A stretch of 64,000 nt of DNA from the NCBI RefSeq assembly GCF_900116605.1, contig NZ_FPBC01000001.1:806001-870000 (forward strand), written 5' to 3'. Every line of letters starts with the position of its first letter. The first letter of the stretch is position 1. The notes under the pieces are model-generated. The model was given only the letters and a program-made list of their open reading frames with translations, searched no databases and was not told the DNA's origin. This document shows positions 55,950 to 64,000 of the stretch, in pieces. The position numbers and the translations under genes were made by a program. This DNA is from Pseudomonas marincola (GTDB lineage Bacteria > Pseudomonadota > Gammaproteobacteria > Pseudomonadales > Pseudomonadaceae).

Positions 55950-56939
55950 TCACTGATTAGCTTGCGGCTGCCCGGCCTTGGGCTTGAAGTACAGGGTCTC
56001 GCCACGATTGAGATTGGCCAGGCTCAGGTGATCTTTAGCCACCTCGGCCTCAATCAATTCGCTTTGCCCGGCCACCTTCAGGGTCACCCGGGTGATTGCA
56101 CCGAGCGGGCGAATATCACGCACTTCAGCGGCCTGATGATCCGTTTCGGCATTACGCGAGAGGTGCACTTCATGCGGGCGGAACAGCACGTGGTGATCTT
56201 CACCCACATACAGGCGGTTCGCATCCCCGAGGAAGTGGTAAACGAAGTCGCTGGCAGGCTTTTCATAAACCTCGGCCGGTGTGCCGATCTGCTCGATCAC
56301 ACCTTTATTCATAACCACGATCCGATCGGCAACTTCCATCGCCTCTTCCTGATCGTGTGTAACGAACACCGATGTCAGATGAACCTCTTCATGCAAGCGC
56401 GCCAGCCAGCGGCGCAACTCTTTACGCACCTTGGCATCCAGCGCGCCGAAGGGTTCGTCAAGCAGCAACACCTTGGGCTCAACAGCTAGCGCACGGGCCA
56501 AAGCGATCCGTTGGCGTTGCCCACCAGAAAGCTGCTCAGGATAGCGATCCGACAGCCAATCCAGTTGCACCAAACCCAACAGCTCGTGCACTTTTTGCTT
56601 GATGACAGTCTCGCTCGGGCGCTCGCGCTTAGGCTTCATGCGCAAGCCGAATGCGACGTTGTCGAATACAGTCATGTGGCGGAACAAGGCGTAATGCTGG
56701 AATACAAACCCCACATTACGGTCGCGCACGTCGTGCTCGGAAACATCTTCACCGTGGAACTGAATAGAGCCGCTATCGGGTGTTTCCAGACCGGCGATAA
56801 TGCGCAGCAGCGTCGTTTTACCGCAACCGGATGGCCCCAGCAGCGCAACTAGCTCGCCACTTTTGATATTCAGGTTGATCTCGTTCAGCGCCTTGAACGC
56901 ATTAAAATTCTTACTGACGTTGGTGATTTCAATCGACAT
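55950..56939 (-). CDS. cysA: Sulfate/thiosulfate ABC transporter ATP-binding protein CysA
   Basis: ATPase subunit for sulfate uptake; 329 residues. Motifs: Walker A GPSGCGKT (35-42), Q-loop VFQHYALF, signature LSGGQ (137-141), Walker B VLLLDEP (157-163), D-loop and switch [11 protein letters not shown]. The C-terminal TOBE-type regulatory domain is present ([25 protein letters not shown]). It is divergent from sbp-cysT-cysW instead of following cysW as in P. aeruginosa, so it needs its own sulfur-responsive promoter in the 590-base region upstream. Confidence 0.95.
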   Translation of the reverse strand: MSIEITNVSKNFNAFKALNEINLNIKSGELVALLGPSGCGKTTLLRIIAGLETPDSGSIQFHGEDVSEHDVRDRNVGFVFQHYALFRHMTVFDNVAFGLRMKPKRERPSETVIKQKVHELLGLVQLDWLSDRYPEQLSGGQRQRIALARALAVEPKVLLLDEPFGALDAKVRKELRRWLARLHEEVHLTSVFVTHDQEEAMEVADRIVVMNKGVIEQIGTPAEVYEKPASDFVYHFLGDANRLYVGEDHHVLFRPHEVHLSRNAETDHQAAEVRDIRPLGAITRVTLKVAGQSELIEAEVAKDHLSLANLNRGETLYFKPKAGQPQANQ

Positions 56940-57531
56940 GTTCTTGCGTCCTCAGCCTTCTGGCGCGGGCGGTTAATTCGTACATATCCCGCAGCGATAA
57001 TGACAGCAGGGAAACAGCGCCCAAGGAAGGAGGCTGATAAGGCGGTGTAAGTGTATCGGGTCAGGTGACGTATAACGACTGCACAGAGGTCTTCAGACCC
57101 TGACAAATCCAGCACACACGCAACCTTTTAAAAAGTTGAGCGAATCATAGGGCCGACCCTATATTCATAAAAATATCATTTAGTAACATTGATATTCGTT
57201 TTAAGCATATAAATCAAGATGCCGCGCCATCTACGCTCTGCCGGCGACCTTACTCTTGGCTTTGGATAATGCTGGCTCAAGCGAAACACCGGGCCAACAG
57301 TTGCCGAGCTAGCTGACTGATCAGAGCCCGTAGAGCAGCAATTAAGCTGCCTTGGCGCTACACCGAGGTTAACGCACCTAAAAATTCGATATCGTTATAT
57401 ACATAGCTCAAAAAATTACTTTTTAAGAATAAAAAACTTAGGCAGTATCACCGCCCATAAGTTGGCCGATGTGCCAGAAAAATTAAATGGAGCCTTAAAT
57501 ACAGGGCTCAGTGACGAGGAACGTCTTCATC
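56940..57531. other. Divergent intergenic region between cysA and sbp
   Basis: About 590 bases with two markedly AT-rich blocks (57135-57215 and 57375-57440). Each contains a similar stretch: GATATTCGTTTTAAGCATA at 57191-57209 and GATATCGTTATATACATA at 57388-57405. These are candidate CysB-type activator or promoter regions for the two divergent transcripts, but the match to a known consensus is not established. No gene is seen. Confidence 0.5.
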
Positions 57532-58545
57532 ATGCTAAAGAAATTGCTTCTGGCCAGCCTTATCTCTACCAGCCTGTTGAGCAGCGTATCTGCACTGGCT
57601 GACGACAAGCCGATCCTCAACGCTTCATACGACATCGCACGTGAACTGTTTGCCGAGATCAATCCTAAGTTCCTCGCCAAGTGGAAAGCCGACACCGGTA
57701 AAGAGCTGAAGATCGACCAGTCTTTCGCCGGTTCTTCGCGCCAGGCGCAAGACATCATTCAAGGCAAAAAGGTTGATACCGTTACCTTCAACCAGGTAAC
57801 CGACGTCGACATCCTCGCCAAACGCGGTCTGGTACGTAAAGACTGGGCACAGCAGTTCCCGAACAACAGCTCGCCTTACTACAGCACCACCGCATTTTTG
57901 GTACGCAAGGGCAACCCAAAGAACATCAAGAACTGGGACGACCTGGCCCGCAGCGATGTGAAACTGGTGTTCCCAAACCCGAAAACTTCGGGCAACGCGC
58001 GCTATAGCTATTTGGGCGCGTGGTTGTATGCAAACGAGAAGTTCGCCGGTGATGAAGCCAAAGTCAAAAGCTTCGTCGGCAAGATCCTGCACAACGTACA
58101 AAACTTCCCAACAGGCGGTCGCGCCGCAACCATCGCCTTTGCCCAGAACGGCCAGGGTGATGTATTGCTGACTTTCGAATCGGAAGTGGTGAACATTGCC
58201 AACGGTGAAGAGTTCAAGTCCGGCGAATACGAAATCGTTGTACCGCCAGTCAGCGTTCTCGCCGAGTTCCCGGTGGCAATCGTCGATAAGGTTGTCGACT
58301 CGAAAGGCACCCGTGATGTTGCCAAAGCCTACCTGGACTTCCAGTACAGCAAAGACATCCAGCAACTGCTGACCACCTACAACTACCGCGTGCACAACCC
58401 GGAAGTCGTGAAAGCCACCGCCGACCAGTTCCCGCAGGTGCGCCTGATCAACCCGACAGAAGTACTCGGCAGCTGGGATGACATCACCGCCAAGCACTTC
58501 GATGCCAACGGTGTCCTCGACCAATTGCTGGCCGAAGGTCGCTAA
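57532..58545 (+). CDS. sbp: Sulfate-binding periplasmic protein
   Basis: Periplasmic receptor of the sulfate ABC importer, 337 residues. It has a 23-residue signal peptide ending SALA, then LNASYDIARELFAEINPKF, the family signature DQSFAGSSRQAQDI in the ligand site, NPKTSGNARYSYL, and a C-terminal LINPTEVLGSWDDI. It could be the close thiosulfate-binding paralogue CysP, but the YDIARELF and FAGSSRQA stretches fit Sbp. The ATG at 57532 opens the signal peptide; a GTG at 57511 is less likely. First gene of sbp-cysT-cysW. Confidence 0.94.
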   Translation: MLKKLLLASLISTSLLSSVSALADDKPILNASYDIARELFAEINPKFLAKWKADTGKELKIDQSFAGSSRQAQDIIQGKKVDTVTFNQVTDVDILAKRGLVRKDWAQQFPNNSSPYYSTTAFLVRKGNPKNIKNWDDLARSDVKLVFPNPKTSGNARYSYLGAWLYANEKFAGDEAKVKSFVGKILHNVQNFPTGGRAATIAFAQNGQGDVLLTFESEVVNIANGEEFKSGEYEIVVPPVSVLAEFPVAIVDKVVDSKGTRDVAKAYLDFQYSKDIQQLLTTYNYRVHNPEVVKATADQFPQVRLINPTEVLGSWDDITAKHFDANGVLDQLLAEGR

Positions 58546-58573
58546 GACTGCTTTGATTTGAGCAATACAGCAG

Positions 58574-58594
58574 GCCGCCGTCCATGATGGCGGC
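58574..58594 (+). other. Intercistronic hairpin between sbp and cysT
   Basis: GCCGCC (58574-58579) pairs with GGCGGC (58589-58594) around nine bases, without a T-run. Such hairpins after abundant binding-protein genes often stabilise the upstream message or reduce read-through; that role is inference here. Confidence 0.4.
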
Positions 58595-58616
58595 TTGTGC
58601 ATTCAGGGACATTTGC

Positions 58617-59465
58617 GTGCTTACAACTCCCCGCTTTTTTGTGCAGAAACCCGTACTGCCAGGCTTTGGCCTGAGCTTTGGTTTCAGCACGTTTTATATT
58701 TCTCTGGTGATCCTGTTCCCTCTGTCGGCACTGCTGCTTTATGTCAGCGACATGAGCTGGGCGCAATATTGGCAGGCCATCAGTGATCCGCGCGTGGTGC
58801 AGAGCTACAAGGTGACGGTAAGCGGCGCGTTCTACGCCACGATCGCCACCGTATTGATCGGCATGTTGCTGGCCTGGATCATCACCCGCTATGACTTCCC
58901 CGGCCGCCGCCTGGTCGATGCTTTCATCGACCTGCCATTCGCGCTGCCCACCTCGGTTGCAGGTTTAACCCTGGCCACCCTGCTCGCACCGAGTGGCTGG
59001 CTGGGCATGTGGCTTGAACCGATGGGCATCAAACTGGCCTACGCCTATCCCGGCATTCTGATCGCAATGGTTTTCACCAGCCTGCCCTTCGTGGTGCGCA
59101 CCGTGCAGCCAGTGCTGCAAGACATGGGACACGAATACGAAGAGGCCGCCCGGACCTTGGGCGCTAATCGCGTGCAGACTTTTTTCCACGTCGTATTGCC
59201 AACGCTATTACCGGCGTTGATGACCGGCGCATCGCAGTCATTCATTCGCAGCCTGGGTGAGTTTGGCGCGGTGATCATGCTGGCCGGCAACATTCCGTTC
59301 AAGACGGAAGTGTCCTCGCTGATGATTTTCGTGCGCTTGCAGGAATTCAACTATCCGGCGGCAGCAGCAATTGCCTCGGTGATTCTGCTGGCCTCTCTGG
59401 TACTGCTGTTCAGCCTGCAAGTGCTGCAGGGTCGAATCTTCAAATGGCAACGGCAAGGCAAATGA
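58617..59465 (+). CDS. cysT: Sulfate ABC transporter permease CysT
   Basis: First membrane subunit of the sulfate importer; 282 residues with about six helices. The permease motif that docks on CysA is EEAARTLGANRVQTFFHVVLP, and DLPFALPTSVAGLTLATL is typical of CysT. The start is probably the GTG at 58617, because AGGGA lies eight bases upstream; an in-frame ATG at 58584 would begin inside the sbp-cysT hairpin. It overlaps cysW by four bases (ATGA). Confidence 0.94.
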   Translation: MLTTPRFFVQKPVLPGFGLSFGFSTFYISLVILFPLSALLLYVSDMSWAQYWQAISDPRVVQSYKVTVSGAFYATIATVLIGMLLAWIITRYDFPGRRLVDAFIDLPFALPTSVAGLTLATLLAPSGWLGMWLEPMGIKLAYAYPGILIAMVFTSLPFVVRTVQPVLQDMGHEYEEAARTLGANRVQTFFHVVLPTLLPALMTGASQSFIRSLGEFGAVIMLAGNIPFKTEVSSLMIFVRLQEFNYPAAAAIASVILLASLVLLFSLQVLQGRIFKWQRQGK

Positions 59466-60292
59466 AAAAACCTCAACACTGGCACCAGTGGCTGTTGATC
59501 GGCCTTGGCTTGAGCCTCGTCACGCTTATTCTGCTAATCCCGCTGGCGCTGATTTTCAGCAAGGCGTTTTCCGGCGGTCTGGCCCTGTTGTGGGGCAACC
59601 TCAACGAAGACTACATGATCCACGCCATTGGCCTGACGCTGCTGGTTGCGGCCATGACAGTGCCAATCAATCTGGTGTTCGGCATCTTGCTCGCCTGGTG
59701 CGTAACCCACTACGACTTCCGCGGCCGCAAGTTGCTGACCACTGTGATCGACATTCCCTACGCGGTATCGCCCGTGGTGGCCGGCCTTTGCTATCTGGTG
59801 GTGTACGGCATCGAATCCTCGCTGGGCCGCTGGCTCTACGATCAAGACATCCAGCTGATGTTTGCCTGGCCGGGCATTGTCATGGTCACGGTCTTCGTCA
59901 CCGCGCCTTATGTCGCGCGTATTCTGATTCCGGTGATGCAGGCTCAGGGCCAGGATGAAGAGACCGCCGCCATGTGCCTTGGCGCAAACGGCTGGCAGAT
60001 TTTCCGCAATATCACCCTGCCGAAAATCAAGTGGGCATTGCTCTATGGCGTAGTGGTAACCAACGCACGGGCAGTGGGCGAGTTCGGCGCGGTTTCAGTC
60101 GTCTCCGGCACCATCATCAACCAGACGCTAACCCTGCCGCTGCTGGTTGACCAGCTCAACAACGACTACAAACCGGCCGCCGCCTTTACCGCCGCCGCAT
60201 TGCTGGCGATGATGGCATTGCTGACCCTGCTGCTGAAAACCTTCATGGAATGGCGCCAACGCACCTTGATGCAGCGCGCCGAGGCCAGCTAG
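59462..60292 (+). CDS. cysW: Sulfate ABC transporter permease CysW
   Basis: Second membrane subunit of the sulfate importer; 276 residues with about six helices. Family stretches are NLVFGILLAWCVTHYDFRGRK, DIPYAVSPVVAGLCYLVVYG, the coupling helix EETAAMCLGANGWQIFRNITLP and ARAVGEFGAVSVVSG. The ATG at 59462 overlaps the cysT stop as ATGA with AAGG four bases upstream; an in-frame ATG at 59444 is possible. cysA would normally follow but lies on the other side of sbp. Confidence 0.94.
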   Translation: MKKPQHWHQWLLIGLGLSLVTLILLIPLALIFSKAFSGGLALLWGNLNEDYMIHAIGLTLLVAAMTVPINLVFGILLAWCVTHYDFRGRKLLTTVIDIPYAVSPVVAGLCYLVVYGIESSLGRWLYDQDIQLMFAWPGIVMVTVFVTAPYVARILIPVMQAQGQDEETAAMCLGANGWQIFRNITLPKIKWALLYGVVVTNARAVGEFGAVSVVSGTIINQTLTLPLLVDQLNNDYKPAAAFTAAALLAMMALLTLLLKTFMEWRQRTLMQRAEAS

Positions 60293-60319
60293 AGCCGGTA
60301 TTCGCTGTAAGCACAGATT

Positions 60320-60347
60320 GAAAAAGACGCCCACGGGCGTCTTTTTC
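60320..60347 (+). terminator. Intrinsic terminator of sbp-cysTW
   Basis: GAAAAAGACGCC (60320-60331) pairs perfectly with GGCGTCTTTTTC (60336-60347) around CACG, giving a 12-base stem with a T-run in both directions. It lies 27 bases after cysW. Confidence 0.9.
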
Positions 60348-60490
60348 ATGGCTGACGGTTTAGTCGCACCCCAGGTCAAAGGCTTTCATTGCGCCGTTTG
60401 TAGCTGAGCAGCCCGAGGTTAATTGGTGTGATTGGCCTGCGCCTGTAAGGGGAGCTTAATACCTGTTGGTAACCGACAGCAGCCAAACAT

Positions 60491-61885
60491 TCAGCTACTT
60501 GCCTGCCACAACTTATTAAACCGAGAGTGCCAAGGCATCGCCTGTTCGATGCGCGCAGCCAGCGCTAGTAAATCGCTATCGGCGCCCATGGGCGCGACTA
60601 ATTGAATGCCTATCGGCAGCCCTTCGCGGGACTCTGCAATCGGCAGGCTGATCGCCGGCACACCTGCAGCATTCACCCAGCCAGTGAAGATCGCATGGCC
60701 ACGCGGACCGACTGGCTGGCCATCAATGGTCTCGGGATAAGCCTGTTCGGCGGGCCACGGCAGGGCGGCTGCCGTAGGCATCAACAGTACGTCATAGTCT
60801 GCAAACATTCGGTCGACTTCGACTCGTAGCGCCTCTACCTGTTCGATGATGGCCCATAAACGGCTCGCCGGCAGGCGCTCCCCGACGTCGGCGAGTTGTT
60901 GATATTTGGAAGACGCACCAGTGCGCCATTGTGGATAACTGGCAAACAGATGAGCCAGACCGATCTGACCAATCTCAGGCCAAGCCCGATTCAATGCACT
61001 CAGATCAATCGGCAGCTCGGCTGTTACAACCGTGCAGCCCAACTGCTCAAGCAAGCCGGCAGCTTCGGCCGTAGCGCAGCGCACCTGCGGATCTACCGGC
61101 GCGCCATCGAGAGTTTGTACATAGAGCACACGCTGCAATTGACGCCTGGCTTGCACCCGCGCCAATGAACGGCGATCGCGGGTATCCGCGCCAGACAGCA
61201 AGCTAAACATCAACTGCACGTCGGCAACGCTGCGCCCCACCGGCCCGACTACTTCAAAGTCCAAGAGCAAGCCGGGAAATCCTGCGCCCCGGGCAATCGC
61301 GCCGATTGAAGGCTTTAAACCGACCAGCCCGGTGTGCGCGCAAGGCCGACGGATCGAGCCGCCGCCATCGGTACACAACGCCAACGGCGCAATACCCGCC
61401 GCAACGGCCGCCACTGCACCGCCGCTGGAACCGCCGGGCGTGAGCTGGATGTCCCACGGATTGCGCGTGGTGCCAAACAAGGCGTTGCCGGTGTAACCCT
61501 CAAGGGTAAACTCCGGCACATTGGTTTTTCCCACCAGCACCGCGCCCATGGCCCGCAAGCGCGCCACAGGCAATTCATCAGCTGCAAAATTATCTGCCAA
61601 CGCCGGGCATCCCCATGTAGCGGGCACACCGGCCATCAACAGATTGTCCTTGATGGTCATCGGGATGCCATCCAGTTCGCTCAACGGGCAACCTGCGGCA
61701 TAGCGCGCCTGGCTGGCCAGCGCGGCGGCATGTGCATCAGGAGCCAGCGCGATAAGCGCATTGATTTGCGAATTGACCTCGGCAACTCGCTCAAGCACCG
61801 ACTCGAGCGCTGCAACCGGCGACCACAAGCCCTGTCGAAAACCTTGCGCCAACTCGACTGCGCCCAGTTGCCATAGCTTGCTCAT
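60491..61885 (-). CDS. Amidase signature family hydrolase
   Basis: Predicted to hydrolyse a C-N amide bond; 464 residues, a typical length. The Ser-cisSer-Lys triad is complete: Lys79 in MTIKDN, Ser153 in TPGGSSGG and the nucleophile Ser177 in TDGGGSIRRP. The rest follows the family (GKTNVPEFTLEGYTGN, HTGLVGLKPSIG). It might be confused with GatA, but no gatB or gatC is adjacent and the C-terminal part is not that of GatA. Its ATG overlaps the dctM stop as ATGA, so it is translated with the TRAP transporter, suggesting that the imported compound or a derivative is an amide. The substrate is unknown. Confidence 0.9.
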   Translation of the reverse strand: MSKLWQLGAVELAQGFRQGLWSPVAALESVLERVAEVNSQINALIALAPDAHAAALASQARYAAGCPLSELDGIPMTIKDNLLMAGVPATWGCPALADNFAADELPVARLRAMGAVLVGKTNVPEFTLEGYTGNALFGTTRNPWDIQLTPGGSSGGAVAAVAAGIAPLALCTDGGGSIRRPCAHTGLVGLKPSIGAIARGAGFPGLLLDFEVVGPVGRSVADVQLMFSLLSGADTRDRRSLARVQARRQLQRVLYVQTLDGAPVDPQVRCATAEAAGLLEQLGCTVVTAELPIDLSALNRAWPEIGQIGLAHLFASYPQWRTGASSKYQQLADVGERLPASRLWAIIEQVEALRVEVDRMFADYDVLLMPTAAALPWPAEQAYPETIDGQPVGPRGHAIFTGWVNAAGVPAISLPIAESREGLPIGIQLVAPMGADSDLLALAARIEQAMPWHSRFNKLWQASS

Positions 61886-63180
61886 GCAGCCTTCCCCGGC
61901 AGCCAGGTGACGATATCCGGCATGGCTATAAGCAGTAGCGAGAACACCATCATGATCGCGGCGTACGGCAGCGCGCCACGAATCACATCCGTCATGTTGC
62001 CTTTGTCCGGGCGAATACCGTGCACCACAAACAGGTTCATGCCCACCGGCGGCGTGATCAGACCGAGTTCACACATCAGCACCACGAAGATTCCGAACCA
62101 GACCGGATCAATGCCCAGCGCGATGGCCATCGGGAAGGTGATCGGAATCGTCGCCACCTGCATCGACAAGACGTCCATGAACATGCCCAGCACCAGATAG
62201 AACACCACCAGCACCAACAGGAACGCCGTGGCGCTGAGGCCAAGCGAATTGACCCACGCCGACATGTCCTCAGCAACGCCCGTCAGGCTGATGGTCAGGT
62301 TAAGGATGAAGGCCGACGTGATAATCAGCAGAATCATTCCGGACACCCGCGCCGTCTGAATAAAGCAGGTGCGCAGGGTCGGCCAGTTCAGCGCCCGCGC
62401 AGAAGCTGCAAAACCCAGCGCTACCATCACACCTAGCGCCGCCGATTCAGTCGTGGTCGCAAGGCCGGTGTAGATGCTGCCCATGACCACGCCGAAAATC
62501 ACCACAGGCGCAATCAGGTGCACCGAGGCACGCAACTTAAGCGCCAATGGCACGTTTGCTTCACGCATCGCCGCTTTTTCAGCGCCGCAATGGGTAAGCG
62601 CAATAAACAACATGAACAAACCGCTTAACAGCAAACCTGGAACGATACCGCCCATGAACAACTGGCCAATCGAGGTATTGGTCAGTGAGCCATAAATGAT
62701 CAGGTTGACGCTCGGCGGAATCAGAATGCCCAGCGTGCCGCCCGCCGCCAACGTGCCCAGCGACGGCGCCACTGCATAACCGCGCGCCTGCAAAGATGGT
62801 AACGCCACAGTACCGACTGTTGCAGCAGTGGCCACCGACGATCCCGAAGTGGCGGCGAACAACGCGCAAGTGGCGATATTGGAATGCAGCAAGCCTCCGG
62901 GCAAACGCCCCATCCACGCCGACAACGCCAAATACATGCGGTCGGCAATACCGGCTCGCAGCAGAGTTTCACCGAGCAGAACGAACAGTGGAATCGAGGT
63001 CAGCAGATTATCGTTCTGCACGCCCCACACCACCGGAGAAATCGAATCGAGAAACGGCATGCCATACGCCAGCACACCACCAATAATACCAACAACCGCC
63101 ATCACCACAGCAATCGGCAGACCTGCCAGCATCAGCAGAATCATCGCCACAAAGGCGATCAGTACAAATACGACACTCAT
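61882..63180 (-). CDS. TRAP transporter large permease (DctM)
   Basis: Large membrane subunit of a tripartite ATP-independent periplasmic transporter, driven by a sodium or proton gradient; 432 residues and about 12 helices. Family stretches are ADRMYLALSAWMGRLPGGL, ATSGSSVATAATVGTVALP, GILIPPSVNLIIYGSLTNTSIGQLFMGGIVPG (read in pieces) and ELGLITPPVGMNLFVVHG. It overlaps both neighbours by four bases (ATGA), so dctQ, dctM and the amidase are one translation unit. Confidence 0.94.
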   Translation of the reverse strand: MSVVFVLIAFVAMILLMLAGLPIAVVMAVVGIIGGVLAYGMPFLDSISPVVWGVQNDNLLTSIPLFVLLGETLLRAGIADRMYLALSAWMGRLPGGLLHSNIATCALFAATSGSSVATAATVGTVALPSLQARGYAVAPSLGTLAAGGTLGILIPPSVNLIIYGSLTNTSIGQLFMGGIVPGLLLSGLFMLFIALTHCGAEKAAMREANVPLALKLRASVHLIAPVVIFGVVMGSIYTGLATTTESAALGVMVALGFAASARALNWPTLRTCFIQTARVSGMILLIITSAFILNLTISLTGVAEDMSAWVNSLGLSATAFLLVLVVFYLVLGMFMDVLSMQVATIPITFPMAIALGIDPVWFGIFVVLMCELGLITPPVGMNLFVVHGIRPDKGNMTDVIRGALPYAAIMMVFSLLLIAMPDIVTWLPGKAA

Positions 63181-63749
63181 ACCGGCTTCACCTGGCTGCG
63201 TTGTTCGATGTTGCCCAGTTCTTCGGCCAGTTCATCTTTGGCCCCGCGTGGATTGAAGCCATGGTTCAGCGCATGAATGCGGCGGTTTACCAGCAAGTAG
63301 GTCGCCCGAACCGCCATGCCGAACGCTACCAGCATGAAAATCACCTGTCCGGCAAACCACAAGCTCTGTGGATAAATCAGCGGCGTTGCCCATGGCGTTT
63401 GTGCGGTGCTTTGATAGTCCAGCGTGTCGCGCACCACGCCCCAACTTAGGAAACCCAACAGGCCTGCAAAACTGGCCATCAGCACGCTGGAAAACCAGTT
63501 CAGCGCCGCCTGCCAGCCCGCCGACAAGCGCTCATAGAACACATCCACACGAATGTGATTACGCCCGAACAAAGCCAGCGTGAAGGCCAGCGTAGCCCCT
63601 ACTGCCAAGGCATAGCCGCCCAGCTCATTGGCGCCTTGCAACGAGACGCCAAGAAGCTTTCGCGCCAGCACTTCGATGCTGATCCAGCCGGACAGGGCGA
63701 TAAAGATGCCGCCAAATATCGCTGCAAGCGTGTTTTCGATACGCGACAT
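63177..63749 (-). CDS. TRAP transporter small permease (DctQ)
   Basis: Small membrane subunit of the same transporter; 190 residues with four hydrophobic helices. Recognisable stretches are GWISIEVLARKLLGVSLQGANELGGYALAVGA and FALFGRNHIRVDVFYERL (read as GRNHIRVDVFYERL), typical of DctQ. A charged C-terminal tail of about 45 residues lies beyond the last helix. GGAGGG lies eight bases before the ATG. It follows the substrate-binding protein gene after 29 bases. Confidence 0.92.
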   Translation of the reverse strand: MSRIENTLAAIFGGIFIALSGWISIEVLARKLLGVSLQGANELGGYALAVGATLAFTLALFGRNHIRVDVFYERLSAGWQAALNWFSSVLMASFAGLLGFLSWGVVRDTLDYQSTAQTPWATPLIYPQSLWFAGQVIFMLVAFGMAVRATYLLVNRRIHALNHGFNPRGAKDELAEELGNIEQRSQVKPV

Positions 63750-63778
63750 GATGATCGCCCTCCGCTGAATGGTTTGGG

Positions 63779-64000
63779 TTACTTCAGGCCAACAACAGGA
63801 CCGACCTTGGCTTTCCAGTCAGCCGAGCACTGTGGGTTGACCTTGTCGCATACGGCGGCCCAATTCGGCAGCGAAATAGACTGCAATGCACCTTTGAGCA
63901 ACTGGCGATCGGCATCACTGGGCTCAACGCTGATCAGCTTGTATTTCTTGCCAGTGGTGCACGGTTCCGCGCCAACGTTGCAGTTCAGAGCATCCTTATA
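63779..64000 (-). CDS. TRAP transporter substrate-binding protein (DctP), C-terminal end only
   Basis: Only the last 73 codons are inside the window, ending ADWKAKVGPVVGLK before a TAA at 63779-63781. The visible part contains four cysteines (NCNVGAEPCTTG, VCDKVNPQCSADW), suggesting two disulfides in the periplasmic receptor. Identification rests mostly on position, immediately upstream of dctQ-dctM in the same direction; the ligand cannot be inferred. Confidence 0.75.
   Translation of the reverse strand, partial: YKDALNCNVGAEPCTTGKKYKLISVEPSDADRQLLKGALQSISLPNWAAVCDKVNPQCSADWKAKVGPVVGLK

Overview
The window is a contiguous stretch of a gammaproteobacterial chromosome, almost certainly a Pseudomonas. 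The evidence is protein-level similarity recalled from Pseudomonas (RplS, PurT, GuaA, MltF and ArcD-like read as close relatives) and a gene order that matches, from memory, the hom-dsbC-xerD ... rpsP-rimM-trmD-rplS / ffh ... purT ... purL-mltF ... tadA-multicopper oxidase-guaA-guaB block of P. aeruginosa. No database search was possible, so family names come from motifs read in the translations. Housekeeping DNA is GC-rich; a 120-base sample inside the vgrG core is 58% G+C.

Region 1 (1-28 kb) is core genome: the end of threonine biosynthesis (hom, cut by the window edge), the periplasmic disulfide isomerase dsbC, the chromosome-dimer recombinase xerD, a Na+/H+ antiporter, a thioesterase, the ribosomal/tRNA operon rpsP-rimM-trmD-rplS, the SRP GTPase ffh, two membrane proteins next to it, purT with a coupled SGNH hydrolase, a gamma-carbonic anhydrase with a DUF1289 partner, two NUDIX hydrolases, an L,D-transpeptidase, a Nif3/YqfO-like protein, a two-motif CDGSH Fe-S protein, purL, mltF, tadA, a Tat-type multicopper oxidase and the guaBA operon. 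Several intrinsic terminators and three sigma70-like promoters can be read directly.

Region 2 (28-30 kb) has an MscS-type channel facing the end of a large minus-strand operon. Region 3 (29.8-53.5 kb, all minus strand) is a complete type VI secretion system (T6SS) of the Pseudomonas HSI-II type: tssA-tssB-tssC-tssE-PAAR-tssF-tssG-clpV-sigma54 activator-small lipoprotein-fha-tssJ-tssK-tssL-tssM-PP2C phosphatase-Ser/Thr kinase-vgrG-small membrane protein. TssBC/ClpV form and recycle the sheath, TssEFGK with TssA form the baseplate, TssJLM the membrane complex, VgrG-PAAR the spike, and Fha with the kinase/phosphatase pair is the probable post-translational switch. No hcp gene is present here. 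The last two genes are the accessory part: VgrG carries a C-terminal extension of about 160 residues encoded in AT-rich DNA, and it is coupled through a TAATG junction to an AT-rich gene for a four-helix membrane protein. This looks like a specialised effector with its immunity protein, and I do not recognise either family.

Region 4 (53.5-64 kb) has an 870-base spacer with two near-identical hairpin elements, an ArcD-like arginine/ornithine exchanger without arcABC, the sulfate ABC transporter with cysA split off and divergent from sbp-cysT-cysW, and a TRAP transporter operon (dctP partial-dctQ-dctM) whose last gene is a translationally coupled amidase. No tRNA, rRNA, CRISPR array or insertion sequence was seen.
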